Positions 59,976-64,000 of a stretch of DNA of 64,000 nucleotides are shown here, piece by piece. The notes below the pieces were generated by a model. That model ran no database searches. It was given only the letters and a program-made list of their open reading frames with translations, and was not told the origin of the DNA. Source of the DNA: Abelmoschus esculentus (taxonomy: Eukaryota > Streptophyta > Magnoliopsida > Malvales > Malvaceae); the NCBI GenBank assembly GCA_035048815.1, contig JAUCBN010000020.1, positions 8,873,501 to 8,937,500 on the forward strand, in the 5' to 3' direction. How positions within the stretch are numbered: the first letter of the stretch is position 1; each line of letters begins with the position of its first letter. A program made the translations under genes and the position numbers.

Positions 59976-61015
59976 TGCAAGTATGGCAATTGGATATATG
60001 CTGAATGCAGCAAAAGCAGTATCCAAAAGCTGACTTCCTGCATGCTAATTTATGCCGAAAGCAAGGTGTTCTTATAGAGTTTTATCTAGGAAAGTTTTAT
60101 TTAACTCGAATTGTAATTTTATAAAGTTATTTAAAAATATTTAAATAAAATTTAAATTATAAAACGAGACGAATAATTCAAAATTTTTGTAAGAATTATT
60201 TGATGCACCGCTGATAGAGTTTTTTTTTATGCAAGTGAGCTACAAATAACTTGAAATTTTTTTAAGAGCGATTTGATACACTGTGAGTAAAGTTTTCTTA
60301 TTTTATAAGGGAGTTTCAAATGACGTCACATATTATTTTAAGTGCATTAAATTTTATACAGTAAAATTTAAATCTTAAATTTTAATTATTAAATTTAACT
60401 TTAACCTTTAAACCTTAAAATCATAATCCTAAACATAAACTATAACCTTAAACTCTAAAAAAATCACTCGCAGAAAATTTTGTTTTACAATGCCAATACA
60501 TTAATTTTTTTAGTAATTAATGGATATTTCTAAATTCAAAATGAATCTCTTAATTTTTCTTTTTATTTGTACATTATATATGAAAAAATATAAAAAATAT
60601 ATATGTATATCATATATAGTTATAGAATACTGTCTAAATTTAAATTAATTAGTATCATAATATTATAAATATATAGATAAAATTTCTATTATTGATATTG
60701 TAATATCTTAAAATTAATAAATATTTTATATTAATATTTTATTTTTCGTATAACCTTTAATGTTAGACCTATTAACCAACTAATCCATATTAAATACCGC
60801 TAACTCAACATAAGAACATCCTTTCCTAATAGGAAAAAATAAATTTATATAAAAAATATTTCGTTGTAAAAATTTCAATTTGGATTAGATCGAATCAATC
60901 CGAATACTTGACCCGAACCGGACATCTTTGGATGTCTCTCCTGTAACTTGTCTCCTAGTCTTTCTATTTTTCCTACATCTACTGCTTTGTTTGTGTTTTG
61001 TAAGACCAATTCCAC
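59976..61015. other. AT-rich intergenic DNA, aspartic protease upstream region
   Basis: Nothing recognised. A short CTAAA-rich tract at 60385-60460 resembles degenerate telomere-like sequence but is too irregular to name. Confidence 0.45.
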
Positions 61016-61026
61016 TCTAAAACACC

Positions 61027-61033
61027 TATTTAA
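61027..61033 (+). promoter_or_regulatory. Possible TATA box of the aspartic protease gene
   Basis: 'tatttaa' lies 58 bases before the ATG at 61091, a plausible TATA position for a short leader. Weak, since the region is AT-rich. Confidence 0.35.
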
Positions 61034-61090
61034 GCTTAATCAAACACCTTTTGTAATTCACTAATCACCCATTTCTCCATTTAAATTTTC

Positions 61091-62422
61091 ATGGCCTCAC
61101 TGTATTCTACGTGTTGTGTCTTATTTCTAGCACTAGCAATAGTTGCATTACATGTTTCACCGGCAGTTTCGACGTCGAGGCGAGTATTCGTGAATTGGCA
61201 TGAACCTGAACAAGGGTTTAGGGTCATGCTCAAGCATGTTGACTCGGGCAAGAATTTAACCAAATGGGAGAAAATCCAACGGGGGATAACACGCGGGCAA
61301 CATAGGCTCCAGATGTTGAATGCAATAGTTTTGGCAGCGGCAGACAGTTCGAGCGGAGTTAAAGCGCCTGTTGTTGCGGGAGAGGGGGAGTTTCTGATGT
61401 ACCTATCAATCGGGACACCACCGAAGAGTTACTCTGCAATCATGGACACCGGTAGCGATTTGATTTGGGTTCAATGCAAGCCTTGCTCTCAATGTTATCA
61501 ACAATCTACCCCGATCTTTGACCCGAAAAAATCTTCGACGTTCGCTAAGATGTCATGCAATAGTCACCTTTGCAAAGCAATGCAGCAAGCAACATGCGGC
61601 GATGGGTGCGAGTATAGGTATTCCTACGGTGATTTTTCCTCGACGCAAGGTGTGATGGCAACTGAAACATTAACGTTCGGCAAGGTTTTGGTTCCAAAAA
61701 TTGGATTTGGGTGCGGAGAAGATAACGAGGGCGAAGGGTTTACGCAAGGTGCGGGTCTAGTGGGGCTCGGACGGGGAGCACTGTCTTTAGTCTCACAATT
61801 GAAAGAGCCCAAGTTTTCTTACTGCCTTACACCCTTCGATGACACCAAAAAAAGTACACTTTTGATGGGGTCTCTTGCAAGAGTGAATCACACATTTGGT
61901 GCAATCAAGACCACCCCACTGATACGTAATCCGTTGCAGCCATCATTTTACTATCTTTCACTCAATGGAATTTCAGTCGGAAAAACTCGCTTGCCTATCA
62001 AGAAATCAAGTTTTGCACTCCGAGATGACGGGACCGGCGGCTTAATTATTGATTCCGGTACAACAATCACGTATCTAGAAGAACATGCTTTCCGTGCAGT
62101 CAGAAAAGGATTCATCAAGCAAATGAATCTTCCCCTCGACACTTCAGGCGTGACAGGGCTCGACCTTTGCTTCACCTTGCCATCAGGTACTACGAAAGTA
62201 AAAGTTCCGAAACTGGTATTCCATTTCGAGGGTGCAGATTTAGATCTACCAGCAGAGAATTATATGATCTCTGATTCAGAGTCGGGATCGATTTGTTTGA
62301 TGATGGGAGGCTCGAACGACATATCGATCTTTGGCAACATTCAACAGCAGAATACGATGGTCCTTCATGACCTCAAGCAGCAGACTGTATCCTTCGTCCA
62401 AACACAATGCCACAAGTTATGA
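61091..62422 (+). CDS. Nepenthesin-type aspartic protease (A1B), single exon
   Basis: Secreted or vacuolar pepsin-fold protease of the plant nepenthesin/CDR1-like group, 443 residues and intact. A hydrophobic N terminus (residues 1-27, LFLALAIVALHVSPA) is a signal peptide; residues 28-100 form the prosegment, followed by GEFLMYLSIGTPPKSYSAI. Catalytic aspartates are in DTGSDLIW (Asp119) and DSGTTITY (Asp321), and the flap region has EYRYSYGDFSSTQG (174-187). The cysteine-rich nepenthesin insert, CKPCSQCYQQSTPIFDP (129-145), is present. The C-terminal part has SIFGNIQQQNTMVLHDL. The start gives a normal signal peptide, and the next ATG would remove it. No introns, as in most members. Confidence 0.95.
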   Translation: MASLYSTCCVLFLALAIVALHVSPAVSTSRRVFVNWHEPEQGFRVMLKHVDSGKNLTKWEKIQRGITRGQHRLQMLNAIVLAAADSSSGVKAPVVAGEGEFLMYLSIGTPPKSYSAIMDTGSDLIWVQCKPCSQCYQQSTPIFDPKKSSTFAKMSCNSHLCKAMQQATCGDGCEYRYSYGDFSSTQGVMATETLTFGKVLVPKIGFGCGEDNEGEGFTQGAGLVGLGRGALSLVSQLKEPKFSYCLTPFDDTKKSTLLMGSLARVNHTFGAIKTTPLIRNPLQPSFYYLSLNGISVGKTRLPIKKSSFALRDDGTGGLIIDSGTTITYLEEHAFRAVRKGFIKQMNLPLDTSGVTGLDLCFTLPSGTTKVKVPKLVFHFEGADLDLPAENYMISDSESGSICLMMGGSNDISIFGNIQQQNTMVLHDLKQQTVSFVQTQCHKL

Positions 62423-62459
62423 ACTAATTTCTGGCCTACTTGAAGATCCCATCATTTTA

Positions 62460-62465
62460 AATAAA
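62460..62465 (+). terminator. Polyadenylation signal AATAAA
   Basis: 38 bases after the stop of the aspartic protease, in the expected range. Confidence 0.55.
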
Positions 62466-62853
62466 ATCAATGCTCCTTGCTTGAATTTATTAGTAGTGCT
62501 TCTGAATTTTTGAATTAGGTAATCTGGTCTTACCTGTGTCTGATACATACCCATAACCGATCAGATTTCGAGTAAGATGTCAAATATTCAGGCTACACAT
62601 GTCAAAATAGTATACAAAATGTTTTTCATTTTCGTACAATTGTTTACACTGGGTCGCATGGACACGTTGGAGAGACAGATCGCAAGTTACATTTGGAACA
62701 AAAATGGATTCTATATCATAATATATTGAAATCAGTTCAAGTGTCAGACCTGTTACCGATCAGCCAACCATTTCTCGAGTCAATATTCTTCTTGTCCAAA
62801 CAAACAAACAAAAAAACTCCAGCTTAATCGGAGATTCAAAAATCAGCACAACC
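62466..62853. other. Short intergenic region between convergent genes
   Basis: Holds the 3' ends of the plus-strand protease and the minus-strand CBS/PB1 gene. No further feature recognised. Confidence 0.5.
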
Positions 62854-64000
62854 TCATATTTTTGCACGCTTTAAGTACACAATCATGCCGATGCCGGTTA
62901 AGACAACGGCACCTGCCAATAGACCTGTGTGAAAAGAGACCAATCCAGTTCTTTCGACTGTTTCAGTTGATTGTGATGTTATTAGCTGAGCCGAATCAGA
63001 AAAATCCAGATACAATCTTAAAACCTGTGAGAATGGTGGACGGAGTTAAATTCAGAATAATATATAAAGCGCAACTAGTCTTTACAAGTTTTGGTTCTTT
63101 ATCGCTCACATCAAACATTGTTTCTATCTTTTCCAATTTCCATCCTTCATTGCTTCATTCAGAATTAAAATTCCGATCTCAAAGCGCAAGTTGAGAATTA
63201 GCTTGTGCCGCGTTAGAAAGAAAATCACACTATTTAACTAACCAAGCTTCAATAAAGTTCCAATATGAATGAGATGAACTACAGCTCATGGATTCAAGTT
63301 CAATCATGAAAATGTTAAATCCCAAAGCATGGTTCCAAGAGCTGGACCTCTTAAAGTGAAAAATTGATTAAAAATAATGCAATGTTTCTATGCATATATT
63401 CACTAAAAAGAATAAGAAAACCAACTGCAGGAACAAAATAGGACAACCCAACAAGAGAGAATGAATAGTAATGCAGCATGAGTTACCTTTAGTCCTCGGG
63501 ATCTCGTATGGTTAACAGCAGCAATAAGATCACCGTCAGTGGTGAGTACAACCTTATCGCCTTCATCATCTTCATACTATATACACATGAAAGAACGAGT
63601 ACAAACAAGAAAATTTAACAAAACAACAGAGAGTAAAGTACAAAATAGACGAATAAACTCATCAACTCACCAAAAGTTGAGGATGATTACGATCATTATT
63701 GGAACGAATTCTTTGCATAACTGCCGATAAGAGCTCATCTAAATTCTCAAAACCTGAAGAAAAAAAGTATAAATATACTTTTTCCATGCATGCAACATTA
63801 TGGGAAAAAAGATAATAGCAATGCCTTCAAACATGCTCACATCATATTTAGCTGCAGATTCTCTTTCAATAATAAAGTCCAGGTGTGCATTAGGTAATCA
63901 GTACATTAATGCTTATAGGTATGAAATGATATGTTGATTCAGATCAAATTCTTTACCAAGTATATACGTACCAAAATTGAATCGATGTACACGACCCTTA
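62854..64000 (-). CDS. CBS-CBS-PB1 domain membrane protein (CBSCBSPB type), C-terminal exons only
   Basis: Plant CBSCBSPB proteins have four CBS modules, a PB1 domain and a C-terminal membrane anchor; their role is not settled. Visible exons on the minus strand: 63972-64000 (partial), 63671-63753, 63487-63576, 62854-63024, with GT/AG junctions and continuous frame. The partial exon reads RVHRFNF. The next two encode the PB1 domain: FENLDELLSAVMQRI, then YEDDEGDKVVLTTDGDLIAA and VNHTRSRGLK. The last exon reads VLRLYLDFSDSAQ, then a hydrophobic tail LLAGAVVLTGIGMIVYLKRA and a stop. The CBS domains lie beyond the window edge. No sign of damage in this part. Confidence 0.9.

Noticed and set aside
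60385..60460. Telomere-like repeat (CTAAACCT-type)
   Set aside because: Units are irregular and AT-biased; no tandem TTTAGGG array is present.

Overview
This is a window of a eudicot nuclear genome: AT-rich, intron-containing genes, and far more transposable element than gene. The repeat style (LTRs full of GTATCGATAC-type palindromes) suggests a member of the mallow family such as cotton, but that is recollection and not proof. Coordinates of exons below were derived by hand from splice sites and reading frame.

Genes. Five loci look like real genes. (1) 3034-4405, minus: a NIPA-type magnesium transporter, six exons, lacking its last exons. (2) 17711-21129, minus: a nine-exon PARN-like protein of 637 residues, complete, whose nuclease active site is mostly substituted. 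(3) 39713-41241, minus: Mediator subunit MED19, five exons, 225 residues. (4) 61091-62422, plus: a single-exon nepenthesin-type aspartic protease, 443 residues. (5) 62854-64000, minus: the C-terminal exons of a CBS-CBS-PB1 membrane protein that runs off the right edge. Dead genes: an acyl-CoA thioesterase (27105-33900) cut by a Copia element, a DELLA/GRAS gene fragment inside a Mutator-like element (43073-49975), an auxilin-like fragment (52545-53043), and an RNase H remnant (38395-38640).

Mobile DNA, left to right. hAT-type ends and a non-autonomous hAT element with a perfect 8-bp target duplication (1546-2413); a SINE (5918-6034); a Ty3/gypsy element (6118-16783, duplication GTAAG) whose left LTR holds a nested solo LTR (7541-10478, duplication TTAAT); a truncated LTR (23181-26085) holding a second LTR (24271-25410); a Copia element (27784-32784, duplication TGAAG); a MITE-like element (34039-34596); solo LTRs at 35544-38226 (duplication AATAT) and 50469-52539; a Mutator-like element that captured DELLA gene sequence (42677-50293), itself invaded by an LTR remnant that is invaded by another solo LTR (45952-48751); a decayed autonomous hAT transposon (54351 to about 57300); and a Copia-type LTR (58229-59565).

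The genes do not form a pathway. The clearest themes are repeated nested insertion, LTR-LTR recombination leaving solo LTRs, capture of a gibberellin-signalling repressor gene by a Mutator-like element directly upstream of MED19, and a palindromic GTWTCGAWAC motif that is clustered in LTRs of different families. I see no wholly new biological system; these are the most unusual items.
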